Assembly: GCA_964587525.1 (NCBI GenBank)
Contig: CAZPLZ010000052.1
Location: 1 to 19,266 of the forward strand
Reading direction: 5' to 3'
DNA length: 19,266 bases
From: CAZPLZ01 sp964587525
GTDB lineage: Bacteria; Oederibacteriota; CAKKQC01
Positions 12,344-19,266 of this stretch are shown here, in pieces (the stretch's first letter is position 1; every line of letters begins with the position of its first letter). A model generated the notes under the pieces. It was not told the DNA's origin, made no database searches, and saw only the letters and a program-made list of their open reading frames with translations. Position numbers and translations under genes: made by a program.

Positions 12344-13924
12344 CTAAGCTCTCCTTGGTGTGCTACGCATGTTTCCCCTGTGAATCAGGACGATGAATAA
12401 CAGCGCGACCAAGACGATGAAGCTTAAGGTCATTACGGCAGGAGGGTTTCCGAACAGGGCTTTGGCGTGCGATGGGACACTACCGTAGGACCAGAATGCG
12501 AAAATGGTCAACAGGTAGGCCGGGCAGATCCACTTGATGATGAAGCCAAAAAACCTTGGGATCCGGAAATCTGACCCCCGGGCAGCCTCCTGAAGCCCCT
12601 TTTCCAGGGGAAACACCCAGCCAAAGATGATCACCGTGATCGTGGCCAGCACGAAAATCAGCACGGAACCCACCCAGAAATCCATGGTGTCGAGAGCCAC
12701 CAGATCCTTGCTGAAGTAAATCACGAGCAAGTTGCCAAAAAACGTCAGGCCCGCCAGCGCCGCCACAGCCCGGGCCCGGCGCAAGCCGCAATCCTGCTCC
12801 AGAAAGGCTAGCACGGGCTGAAGCATGGAAATACTCGATGTGATCGCCGCAATAAATAAAAGGAAAAACCAGAGAAATCCAAAAAAACTCCCAGCCGGCA
12901 TATGTTCAAATATTTGGGGAAACGTATGAAAGCCCAGGGAAAGTGTTGAACCCACGACATTCGCCAAAGGCGCTGCTCCCAAGAATATAAAGGCAGCCGG
13001 CAAAGTAATAAGGCCCCCGAGACAGACCTCACAAAACTCATTGGTCCCTACTGAAGTCAGCCCACTCAACACGACGTCGTCATTCTTGCGCAAATAGCTT
13101 GCGTAGCAGATGATCACCCCGAACCCCACTGAAAGGGAGAAAAATATCTGCGAGGCCGCCTCAAGCCAGACCTGGGGATTGAGCAAGGCGGAGAAGAGCG
13201 CCCCCCCTTCTTCAAGTGGCTTGGGATTCCACATGAAACCCAGCCCGTTCATAATGTTCTGCTCCGGCAGGTCAGGGTTGGGTGTACCCAAGGTCAGGAC
13301 CCGCACCAGGATGATCAGAGAGAGCAGCAGCAGCGTGGGCATGGCCCAGCGAACGAACGTTTCAATCCCCCGGGTCAAACCCCGGTAAATCAAAATTAGG
13401 TTGACTGCAGTTACGACGACGAGGAAAACCACGGGGTTCCTCCATCCCCCCATTAAATTGATGCCATTCTCGTGCATCCCGACAAAGTCGTTGAAAAAAT
13501 CACTGTAGCGTTCTGGACCAAGAGAGGCCTCTAGAGGGAATGATCCGGTGAGGTAGAATCCGGCGTACGCCAGGCACCAAGCTTCGATATAGACGTAGTA
13601 CATGTAGACGATCACCGGAATCAAGAGCGCAACAACACCAACATAACGGCTGCCCTTCCAACGCCAGATCGCGCTGAAAATCCCCGGCGCGCTGTTGTAT
13701 CCTCGAACCCCCCCGTAGCGGCCCAGGGTCCACTCCGCCCAAGCGACCGGAATCCCGATGATGAGCAAGGAGATGAAATAGGGGATCATGAACGCCCCGC
13801 CCCCGTACTCCGCGGCCTTGCCTGGAAATCTTAAGAAATTTCCGAGGCCCACCGCCGATCCCGACACAGCCAGGATGACCCCCATCCGGCTGGTCCAGTT
13901 CTCTCTATGGACTATGTCGGCCAT
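12344..13924 (-). CDS. Sodium-dependent transporter of the neurotransmitter:sodium symporter (NSS) family
   Basis: A polytopic inner-membrane protein of 526 residues with about 11-12 hydrophobic spans. The TM1 signature SAVGLGNFLRFP, followed by EYGGGAFMIPY, matches the NSS sodium/substrate site of LeuT-type proteins; Asn29 and Arg32 are the conserved Asn of the Na site and Arg of the extracellular gate. NSS proteins import amino acids with Na+; the substrate cannot be told from sequence here. The MetS-like partner hints at Met/Ala or another neutral amino acid. I start it at MADIVHREN (ATG 13924), the usual NSS beginning. An ATG-less extension to GTG 13951 would add nine atypical residues and run into the opposite promoter. 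A TATAAT lies 13 nt upstream of the ATG and no Shine-Dalgarno is visible. It heads the transporter-MetS-pepA-46 aa unit. Confidence 0.93.
   Translation of the reverse strand: MADIVHRENWTSRMGVILAVSGSAVGLGNFLRFPGKAAEYGGGAFMIPYFISLLIIGIPVAWAEWTLGRYGGVRGYNSAPGIFSAIWRWKGSRYVGVVALLIPVIVYMYYVYIEAWCLAYAGFYLTGSFPLEASLGPERYSDFFNDFVGMHENGINLMGGWRNPVVFLVVVTAVNLILIYRGLTRGIETFVRWAMPTLLLLSLIILVRVLTLGTPNPDLPEQNIMNGLGFMWNPKPLEEGGALFSALLNPQVWLEAASQIFFSLSVGFGVIICYASYLRKNDDVVLSGLTSVGTNEFCEVCLGGLITLPAAFIFLGAAPLANVVGSTLSLGFHTFPQIFEHMPAGSFFGFLWFFLLFIAAITSSISMLQPVLAFLEQDCGLRRARAVAALAGLTFFGNLLVIYFSKDLVALDTMDFWVGSVLIFVLATITVIIFGWVFPLEKGLQEAARGSDFRIPRFFGFIIKWICPAYLLTIFAFWSYGSVPSHAKALFGNPPAVMTLSFIVLVALLFIVLIHRGNMRSTPRRA
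12351..12356 (-). promoter_or_regulatory. Shine-Dalgarno of the MetS-like ORF
   Basis: AAGGAG on the minus strand, 8 nt before ATG 12342 and embedded in the last codons of the NSS transporter gene. It is the strongest local evidence that the 33-residue ORF is translated. Confidence 0.7.
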
Positions 13925-13936
13925 TTGTGATTCAAC

Positions 13937-13942
13937 TATTAT
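13937..13942 (+). promoter_or_regulatory. Candidate -10 element of the O-antigen ligase-like gene
   Basis: TATTAT lies 11 nt before the ATG at 13954, in an AT-rich island within GC-rich DNA. A start site 6-7 nt downstream would leave a leader of only about 5 nt, and no Shine-Dalgarno is present. No clear -35 is seen. It sits in the palindrome CTATWATAG (13936-13944), shared with the -10 of the divergent transporter. Confidence 0.45.
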
Positions 13943-13943
13943 A
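13938..13943 (-). promoter_or_regulatory. Candidate -10 element of the NSS transporter unit
   Basis: A perfect TATAAT on the minus strand, 13 nt before the ATG at 13924. The predicted leader would be about 6-7 nt. The -35 region is not recognisable. It overlaps the -10 of the divergent gene almost completely, so the two promoters could not easily fire at once. Confidence 0.5.
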
Positions 13944-13953
13944 GCTTTCACGT

Positions 13954-16005
13954 ATGGTGCCGCATCACCGCTACATCAATCGCGCGCTCCGGCTTGTGGT
14001 CCTGGCAGCCGCCCTGCTTATCCCGCTGGTCTTTTACCTGCCCGCCAATGAAGTCTTTGAGCTCTCCAAGAGCCTCGTCTTAAAAGTCTTTGGCATGCTA
14101 GCTGCGATCCTGCTCTTGTGGCGGCAGGAGCCCATCCGCTCCCGATCTCTCATCGGCGCCGCGCTGCTGCTGGCCGCCGGCCTCCTGTCCATGCTACACA
14201 CCCCAATGATGGCCGCGACCCTTGAGCGGCTCTGGGAGCTGGGGGCCGTCGCGGTGCTGCTGTGGGCCGCCGAGTCAGGAGCTGTGTCCCGGGGCCGGTT
14301 GCTCACGGTTGTGCTCTTCTCCCATCTCCTCGTGACCATGTACGGGGCGTGCCAGTATCTCGGCTTCGACCAATACCTTGGCTCCCTCTATATCAAGTGG
14401 ACCACGTTCGGCCCGAAACGCGTCTACTCCACCATGGGCAACCCGGACTTTCTGGCCGCACAGACCTCCCTCATCCTCCCCCTGATCTGCTGCCTGTACT
14501 TTGGCCTGAGGCGGGAAGGAGTACGAGCCCTCCTGGTCCTGTGCTTTATCTTTGCCCTGCCCTCGCTCCTGTACACTCAGGCACGAGGCGCCTATATCGG
14601 GTTTCTCTCAGCCTGCCTGGCGCTGGGATGGCTCATCCAGCGGTTCATCTTCCGGCTGAGCGTCTGGCAGCTCACCAAATGGGCAGTGTCCATCGGGGCC
14701 GCCTTCACCCTCCTGCTCTTTCTCCTTCCTACCGGCCGGCTTTTTATCGAACGGTTTAAGGAATTCAAAGATCCCGTCAAGGCGTCGTCCGTGCAGATTC
14801 GGCTGTTTTATTGGTACAGCGGCTGGCTGATGGGGCGCGTGACGCCGCCTATCGGGAGCGGCCTTGGGGCGTTCCACCTGGCTGGAGCCAGGACCCAGGG
14901 CGAGGCCCAGCAGATCTGGAACCGCAAATGGCCGCGGGCCGCCGAAGTCGTCAGCCCGCATCTCGAACTCTACGCGCACAACGATTACGTGCACCTGTTC
15001 GCCGAGATCGGCCCGCTGGGATTAGGGATCTATCTCTGGATCATGGTGAGCCTCTTAGCCTCTGGCCTAAGCGCCCTTAAGGCACTTAAGCCGGAGGAGC
15101 GGCTGGAACGCTGGCTGCTCATGGGACTACTGGCTGCCGCGGTTTCGTTTTACGTAAACAGCTTGACGAATTTCCCCCTGAAAGTCATGGCCAACGCCCA
15201 CCTGTTTTTCGCGTGCCTGGCCTTCATGCTCCTCAGCTTCTCCTCGATAAAAGTTAAGACCCTGCGGCTGCCGCAACACCGGCTCGTCCTGCTGGGCACC
15301 CTGGTGGCGGGGCTGTTCCTTATGGAGCGCGGCTGCGCCAAGCTGACGGCGAGCCACTACTTGAAGTCTGGCCACCAGGATCTCCTAGACGGCCAGCGCA
15401 TGATCCAGAAGGGGGACACCCGGAAGGGCACTGCCCAAATTGAGGCTTCTTTTAAATCTTTTAAAAACTCTGTCCGGCTCAGGCCCTACCACACCGATGC
15501 TATCTTGGTGCACTACTACAGCGGGAAAGCACACCAGCACCGCGATGAATTAGACCAGGCCATCCAGGATTACACCCGGTCACTCGGTGTGTTCAAATAT
15601 TTCCCGGAAGGATATCAAGCGCGTGGGCTGGCTCGGCTCCACCAAGCCAGGCAAACGAAGGATCCGTCCCTATCAGCCCAGCGACTTAAAGCATCGCTCC
15701 AAGATCTTCAACGTGCGCTTTCTTTAAATCCTAAGGACCCCCTCACGTGTTTTTTACTCGGCACCTCCAGGCAGATGCAGGGCCAACCGGCAGAGTCGAT
15801 CACCCCCCTCCTGGATGCCATCCGTTACTCTCAGGATCGCTTCCCGGACGCTAACTACGCCCTTGCCCTCTCGTACACCGAACTCAACCGGCTGCCCGAA
15901 GCCCAGGCCACGCTTAAGGCTATGCTGGCCAAGTTCCCAGACCACCCGGGCGCCAAATCCTTGCTGGCCCAACTCCAGACCGGCAAAAAACCAAAAACAC
16001 GTTAG
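13954..16005 (+). CDS. O-antigen ligase/polymerase-like membrane protein (Wzy_C) with C-terminal TPR domain
   Basis: The 683-residue product has about 11-12 membrane spans over residues 15-455, then a soluble tail. The Wzy_C-type region shows YTQARGAYIGF (about 207-217), the G-x-G-x-F loop GSGLGAFHLAG (about 302) and the large periplasmic-loop motif AHNDYVHLFAEIGPLGLG (from about 341) with its conserved His. Such proteins transfer or polymerise undecaprenyl-linked glycans (WaaL, Wzy) or glycosylate proteins (PglL-type O-OTases); sequence alone does not separate these. Residues about 475-675 contain TPR-like helices (for example AIQDYTRSLGVFKYFPEGYQARGLARL), probably periplasmic and protein-binding. 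It is the only plus-strand gene and its stop overlaps that of the opposing DUF2723 gene. The ATG start has no Shine-Dalgarno but a nearby -10. Confidence 0.85.
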   Translation: MVPHHRYINRALRLVVLAAALLIPLVFYLPANEVFELSKSLVLKVFGMLAAILLLWRQEPIRSRSLIGAALLLAAGLLSMLHTPMMAATLERLWELGAVAVLLWAAESGAVSRGRLLTVVLFSHLLVTMYGACQYLGFDQYLGSLYIKWTTFGPKRVYSTMGNPDFLAAQTSLILPLICCLYFGLRREGVRALLVLCFIFALPSLLYTQARGAYIGFLSACLALGWLIQRFIFRLSVWQLTKWAVSIGAAFTLLLFLLPTGRLFIERFKEFKDPVKASSVQIRLFYWYSGWLMGRVTPPIGSGLGAFHLAGARTQGEAQQIWNRKWPRAAEVVSPHLELYAHNDYVHLFAEIGPLGLGIYLWIMVSLLASGLSALKALKPEERLERWLLMGLLAAAVSFYVNSLTNFPLKVMANAHLFFACLAFMLLSFSSIKVKTLRLPQHRLVLLGTLVAGLFLMERGCAKLTASHYLKSGHQDLLDGQRMIQKGDTRKGTAQIEASFKSFKNSVRLRPYHTDAILVHYYSGKAHQHRDELDQAIQDYTRSLGVFKYFPEGYQARGLARLHQARQTKDPSLSAQRLKASLQDLQRALSLNPKDPLTCFLLGTSRQMQGQPAESITPLLDAIRYSQDRFPDANYALALSYTELNRLPEAQATLKAMLAKFPDHPGAKSLLAQLQTGKKPKTR

Positions 16006-18110
16006 CCCTTTTCTTTGATAGTTTGGAGCAACGTACGCAGGCCAGGGTTGTCGGGATTTAAAATGACCGCTCGCTTCAGGTGCTCGATCGCCCTGGGGAG
16101 ATTACCTTTCATGTACCACGCCCTGGCGAGCATTTCATAGGCCTTGGCAAAATCCTTGTTGAGCGCCACCGCCCGCTCGCAGAGCCGGATGGCTTCCTCT
16201 GGTTGTGGGGGCTGCTGGTGAAGGGCGATCACCGCCAGATTCACGTGCGGCTCCGGCCGGTCCGGAGCCAGGTCCCGCGCCTGCCGCCAGCAAAGCGCGG
16301 CGCGGTCGATCTCGCCCCGTGCGTAATAGAGGAGCCCGGCGTTCAGCGCCGCCTCCGGGGAGCCCAGCCGCCGGGCGCGGTCAAAGTGCTTGAGCGCAAG
16401 GTGCTGTTCGTTCCGCCTCTGCCGGTAGATCCCCCGGCCAAAGTGCGCCTGGATGTAGTTGTCCCGGATCACCTTCGCGAACGGCTCGCGCACGATGCCG
16501 GGCGACAATGTCCCGCGCAGCCGGTACCGGAACATCTGCCGGTCAATGGCCAGATCGGGGTGAGCGGCCGGGTCCCCGCGGATGCGGAAGACCAGCCCGT
16601 ACGGCGTGGCGTACGGCGTGAACGGCCAGCCAGGTGCGGCCGTCAACGTGTAGTTCCAGGGCCGCTCTGGATGGTTTTCCATGATGTCCTTGGCCTTGAG
16701 CCAGATATGATCTCCCGGTTTCAATGAGTCCACCCCAAGGTCCGGATACTGGGCCCGAAGCTGACGCAACCCCCAGGACAAATCCTGGTGCAAAAAGATC
16801 GGGATGATCATCCGAACATCGGGCCGCTGGCCGTCCACGTAGAGTCCGTAGAGCAGCGGCGCGATATAGGCATCCCCTTCGCAGAACAGGAGGGCCTTCG
16901 GCGGGAGGGTGGAGGCCAGGTTGGCCTGCTGATCGGTGGCATAGTAGTTCCAGCGCTTCGACACACTTTGAAATCCCCCGCGGAGCTCGTAGAACACCAG
17001 CGCGAGCGAGCCGGCGGCCACGGCGGCTCGCCACCACCGGCCGGGCAGCATCGCAGCCCACGCCAGACCCCCCGTCAGCACCAGCGCCAGCGCAAACCAG
17101 CCCGCCGAGAAAAATGGGTCCGCGACCCATAGGGCATCTGGCTCGAGCTTCGGGTACAGCGCTGCGGCGGCAATCTCGGCGCACCCCCCGGCCCCAAACG
17201 CCAGCAGCCACCACCGCCGCTGGACAATCGCGCTCGCCACCCCCAGCCCCAGCAGCAACACTCCGGCACGGCTGAACCCCGCGGTAAACCGGTCTGCGAA
17301 ACGGGCAGCCAAAAGTATCCCGCCTCCTTCCCGGGATTGCTGTTCGATGGACAGGTACTGCTGGCGCAGGGTCAGCCACTTGAACCGCGCCCAGGTGCCC
17401 GGCTCGGCCCAGCGGAACATGGGATGCGCGCTGTACGCCCGCAGCGGCAGATAGAGGTAGAGCGAAGCGCTCAGCACGAGGGCGACTAGCCCCAAAGTAA
17501 TGGCGCGCAGCGCTCCGGGACGTTTCCAGAGCATTAGGCATGCGCCCAGGAACAAGAAGGGAACGAATGGCGCCAGCATGGGATAGTGTCCCCCGCACCC
17601 CAAACCCAGGGCCAGTCCAAACAGCAGCACCCAGCGCCATGGCTTGGCGCCAGACGCCGGATCAGAGGAGTGCAGGGCCAGCCTGGCCAGGCATACGGCC
17701 AATGCTCCCAGTAGCGCGATCGTAACGGTATAGACGCTGCCCTTGGCCATGGTCATCTGGTTCCAGATCTCCAAGGCCAGGCCGCCGGTCACTCCCAGCA
17801 GCATGGCGAGGAGCGGCGGCAAGCCCCTCTGCATGACCAACAGGGCCACCGTCAGCAGGGCGCCCGCCAGCGCGGCGGCCGCAAGCGACAGCAGGCTGAC
17901 CCGCCAGGCGACACATCCGACCGGCAGGAGCCGGACCGCAAGATGGCTCAACAGGGTGGGAAGTGGATACCCAGGTGGGTGGGCGATCCCCAGGTGCAGC
18001 GCCACCCCGGCAGTTTCCCCGCTATCGCCGTGCGGATAGGCCGGCGAGAGCGTGGACAGACCCGCCTGCCAGACGATCAGAAACACAGCAGCGGTCACAA
18101 CCGGTCTCAC
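16002..18110 (-). CDS. DUF2723-family GT-C-type membrane glycosyltransferase-like protein with C-terminal TPR domain
   Basis: The 702-residue product carries the family hallmark YPHGDSGETAGVALHLGIAH with HPPGYPL (DSGE at 29-32, HPPGYPL at 44-50) after a first membrane span. The acidic residue of this first loop is catalytic in GT-C enzymes such as protein O-mannosyltransferases. About ten spans follow up to near residue 330. A soluble region and TPR units (about 550-700, for example AIEHLKRAVILNPDNPGLRTL) end the protein. DUF2723 proteins are thought to move a lipid-linked sugar onto periplasmic or surface acceptors. The start is GTG 18110 behind a weak GAGTGAGG. It is separated from pgsA by 71 nt and converges on the O-antigen ligase-like gene. 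Family membership is confident; the acceptor is unknown. Confidence 0.88.
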   Translation of the reverse strand: MRPVVTAAVFLIVWQAGLSTLSPAYPHGDSGETAGVALHLGIAHPPGYPLPTLLSHLAVRLLPVGCVAWRVSLLSLAAAALAGALLTVALLVMQRGLPPLLAMLLGVTGGLALEIWNQMTMAKGSVYTVTIALLGALAVCLARLALHSSDPASGAKPWRWVLLFGLALGLGCGGHYPMLAPFVPFLFLGACLMLWKRPGALRAITLGLVALVLSASLYLYLPLRAYSAHPMFRWAEPGTWARFKWLTLRQQYLSIEQQSREGGGILLAARFADRFTAGFSRAGVLLLGLGVASAIVQRRWWLLAFGAGGCAEIAAAALYPKLEPDALWVADPFFSAGWFALALVLTGGLAWAAMLPGRWWRAAVAAGSLALVFYELRGGFQSVSKRWNYYATDQQANLASTLPPKALLFCEGDAYIAPLLYGLYVDGQRPDVRMIIPIFLHQDLSWGLRQLRAQYPDLGVDSLKPGDHIWLKAKDIMENHPERPWNYTLTAAPGWPFTPYATPYGLVFRIRGDPAAHPDLAIDRQMFRYRLRGTLSPGIVREPFAKVIRDNYIQAHFGRGIYRQRRNEQHLALKHFDRARRLGSPEAALNAGLLYYARGEIDRAALCWRQARDLAPDRPEPHVNLAVIALHQQPPQPEEAIRLCERAVALNKDFAKAYEMLARAWYMKGNLPRAIEHLKRAVILNPDNPGLRTLLQTIKEKG

Positions 18111-18181
18111 GGCAGCCTCACTCTACCAAAGAGACCCCTCCGACCCGAACGGGCTTTGGGAGGACTTTTCCGCAGCCTAGG

Positions 18182-18721
18182 CTACTTGGAGGTCCGGGGT
18201 TCCAGCTCTTTCAGGCCCCGGTAGAGATAGTCAAGGCCGGAGAAGGCTGTCAGGGCCATGGCAACGTAGAGCAGTCCGGCCGTGAGATTATATGGCAGCG
18301 AAACGTAGCGGTTCAGCAGCAGCGCCGTCACCGCGACCGCTTGCATCAGCGTCATGGCTTTCCCCAACAGGCTCGACACCACCGTGGAAGAGCGAGTCAG
18401 AAGGTAGCGGATGATCCAGCCGCCCACCACAATGATCTCCCTGCTGTACACCAGGATGAGACACCACAGCGGCACCTCCTGCGAAAGGCCCAGGAGCGCA
18501 AAGGCCGTGAGCAGCAGGAGCTTGTCCGCCACGGGGTCCAGGAAACTGCCCAGCCTGGTTTGCTGGGCCTTGAATCTGGCCAGAAATCCGTCCAGCGCAT
18601 CCGTGAGCTCCGCAAGGATGAAGACCCCTAAAGCCAAAGGGTGTTTTCCATACAGGAACGCGGTCGCAAACGTGGGGATCAACAAGATCCGGAAGAACGT
18701 CAAGATGTTGGGAAAGCTCAT
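18182..18721 (-). CDS. pgsA: CDP-diacylglycerol--glycerol-3-phosphate 3-phosphatidyltransferase
   Basis: The 179-residue inner-membrane protein catalyses the committed step of phosphatidylglycerol synthesis, transferring the phosphatidyl group of CDP-diacylglycerol to glycerol-3-phosphate. The CDP-alcohol phosphotransferase motif is complete: Asp41, DG at 44-45, AR at 48-49, Gly58, Asp62 and Asp66 in TDALDGFLAR...GSFLDPVADK. The N-terminal FPNILTFFRILLIP is typical of PgsA, and four to five further hydrophobic spans follow, at the family's usual length. The ATG at 18721 is only 9 nt from the 3' end of a tRNA-Arg on the same strand, and no Shine-Dalgarno is present. The mRNA 5' end may therefore be made by tRNA 3' processing. 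Other CDP-alcohol transferases (cardiolipin synthase type) share the motif, so the exact acceptor is likely but not certain. Confidence 0.9.
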   Translation of the reverse strand: MSFPNILTFFRILLIPTFATAFLYGKHPLALGVFILAELTDALDGFLARFKAQQTRLGSFLDPVADKLLLLTAFALLGLSQEVPLWCLILVYSREIIVVGGWIIRYLLTRSSTVVSSLLGKAMTLMQAVAVTALLLNRYVSLPYNLTAGLLYVAMALTAFSGLDYLYRGLKELEPRTSK

Positions 18722-18730
18722 ATGAAAATT

Positions 18731-18803
18731 CGCGGCCGGCGGGGATCGAACCCACTACCTGCGGTTTAGGAAACCGCCGCTCTTCCTGATGAGCTACGGC
18801 CGC
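18731..18803 (-). tRNA. tRNA-Arg (anticodon CCU)
   Basis: On the minus strand a 73-nt cloverleaf folds fully. The acceptor stem GCGGCCG pairs with CGGCCGC; the D stem is GCTC/GAGC. The anticodon stem GCGGT/ACCGC closes loop TTCCTAA, giving anticodon CCU for AGG. The T arm is GTGGG-TTCGATC-CCCGC, with one G-U pair. The discriminator is G and CCA is not encoded. It lies 16 nt after the flgK stop and 9 nt before the pgsA start, all on one strand, so it is probably cotranscribed and cut out of a longer RNA. Confidence 0.95.
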
Positions 18804-18819
18804 TTAGGCCTTTAGGATA

Positions 18820-19266
18820 TCAGATAGTGAGGACTGAACCCGACGACGTTCCAGAGGAGGTTACTGCCATCTTATTGATGAGGACATTCAACATTTCATC
18901 CAGGACGGCCAGGGCGCGGATAGCAGCCTCGTAGGCCCGCAAAAATTGAAGCAACCTGGCTTTCTCCTCATCCAGATTGACCTTGGCGATCGCGTCCTGC
19001 TGCAGCTCAAGCTGCGCCACCGCGGCGTCCGCCTGATCTTTCACAGCCTGGGCGTTATTCAGGAGCGCCTGCATCTGCGCCAACAGTCCATCGTTGAACG
19101 AGCCAAATATTGGCTGAGCCTCCAGGTTGAACACAAACCCCAAATTGCCGCTGACGTCCACCAGCGAAACCGAGCCGATAGGCGCCGCGGCCGTGGCCGG
19201 TTGCACCTGCGTACCGACGATGGAAAATTTCTGTGTCGCTGGGTCGAAAGACATAGAAAGCGCCAC
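18820..19266 (-). CDS. flgK: Flagellar hook-associated protein FlgK, C-terminal part
   Basis: The minus strand is open from the right edge of the window to TGA 18820-18822, giving 148 codons of a protein that starts outside. The helical end NLDEEKARLLQFLRAYEAA, continuing IRALAVLDEMLNVLINKM, is the typical FlgK D0 terminus (usual form GVNLDEE..L..YQ.AY.A.ARV....DEMLD.LIN). It is preceded by the usual heptad-like helix FNDGLLAQMQALLNNAQ. FlgK sits between hook and filament as the first hook-filament junction protein and is exported by the flagellar type III system. It indicates that the organism is, or was, flagellated. After LINKM the protein continues for some 15 Ser/Thr/Gly-rich residues, where most FlgK proteins stop almost at once. 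FlgE or another rod/hook protein is less likely because of the DEMLN.LIN ending. Confidence 0.85.
   Translation of the reverse strand: MALSMSFDPATQKFSIVGTQVQPATAAAPIGSVSLVDVSGNLGFVFNLEAQPIFGSFNDGLLAQMQALLNNAQAVKDQADAAVAQLELQQDAIAKVNLDEEKARLLQFLRAYEAAIRALAVLDEMLNVLINKMAVTSSGTSSGSVLTI

Noticed and set aside
13925..13951. Nine-residue N-terminal extension of the NSS transporter to GTG 13951
   Set aside because: It would place the start inside the candidate -10 region of both divergent genes. NSS proteins usually begin close to the conserved TM1 motif, as from ATG 13924.
16543..17640. 365-codon alternate minus-strand frame within the DUF2723 gene
   Set aside because: Its Arg/Gly/Ala-rich, low-complexity translation is typical of shifted frames in GC-rich DNA. 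The correct frame carries the family motifs, so a frameshift is not needed.
18111..18181. Inverted repeat CCAAAG...CTTTGG with an inner CCCG/CGGG between pgsA and the DUF2723 gene
   Set aside because: The outer stem is only 6 bp, the inner fold is poor and no T-run follows, so I cannot support a terminator or riboswitch.
1..19266. CRISPR array, insertion sequence, prophage or integron features
   Set aside because: No regularly spaced repeats, transposase or integrase motifs, or terminal inverted repeats were seen on either strand. The tRNA-Arg has no adjacent integrase.

Overview
The window looks like chromosome from a flagellated, diderm, GC-rich (roughly 60% by eye) bacterium of a lineage I cannot name. 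The outer-membrane barrel proteins and the FlgK terminus support this. A SprA-like protein, a PorV/UPF0164-like barrel, a FlgD-like Ig C-terminal domain and TPR-tailed glycan enzymes together are known from Bacteroidota relatives and several uncultured phyla (Omnitrophota-, Elusimicrobiota- or Zixibacteria-like). That placement is a guess from gene content. Almost every base is coding. I see no insertion sequence, integrase, CRISPR array or phage gene.

Layout, left to right. (1) 1-449, minus: N-terminal part of PurL, running off the left edge. (2) 452-10441, minus: a tightly overlapping four-gene cassette. In transcription order it encodes a secreted YD/RHS-repeat protein (8519-10441), a giant SprA/Sov-like outer-membrane translocon homologue (2892-8531), a secreted FN3 protein ending in a FlgD-like, sorting-type Ig domain (1471-2892), and a PorV/PorQ-like barrel (452-1474). 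purL follows two bases later. (3) 10507-13924, minus: an NSS sodium-coupled amino-acid transporter, a 33-residue MetS-like small subunit, leucyl aminopeptidase PepA, a 46-residue acidic ORF and a candidate terminator. (4) 13954-16005, plus: an O-antigen ligase/polymerase-like protein with a TPR tail. It diverges from the transporter across 29 bp and converges, with overlapping stop codons, on (5) 16002-18110, minus: a DUF2723 GT-C-type membrane protein, also with a TPR tail. (6) 18182-19266, minus: the end of flgK, a tRNA-Arg(CCU) and pgsA, separated by only 16 and 9 nt.

The notable system is region 2. In the Bacteroidota type IX secretion system, SprA is the outer-membrane channel, PorV plugs it and collects cargo, and cargo carries a C-terminal Ig-like sorting domain. 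This operon encodes homologues or analogues of all three, plus a YD-repeat protein not normally linked to SprA. The SprA-like protein is shorter than the Bacteroidota type and carries an N-terminal FN3 domain. No GldKLMN/PorKLMN motor or periplasmic genes are in the window, so whether this is a true T9SS, a reduced form or another exporter is open.

Translation signals follow a pattern. Several internal genes have strong Shine-Dalgarno sequences (pepA, the MetS-like ORF, the 46-aa ORF, the SprA-like gene). Genes at the head of a transcription unit (YD protein, transporter, ligase) have no Shine-Dalgarno and instead a -10-like hexamer close to the start codon, which suggests leaderless mRNAs. 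Region 3 reads as a peptide/amino-acid utilisation unit. Regions 4 and 5 look like surface-glycan or glycoprotein assembly and may act on the same cell envelope.
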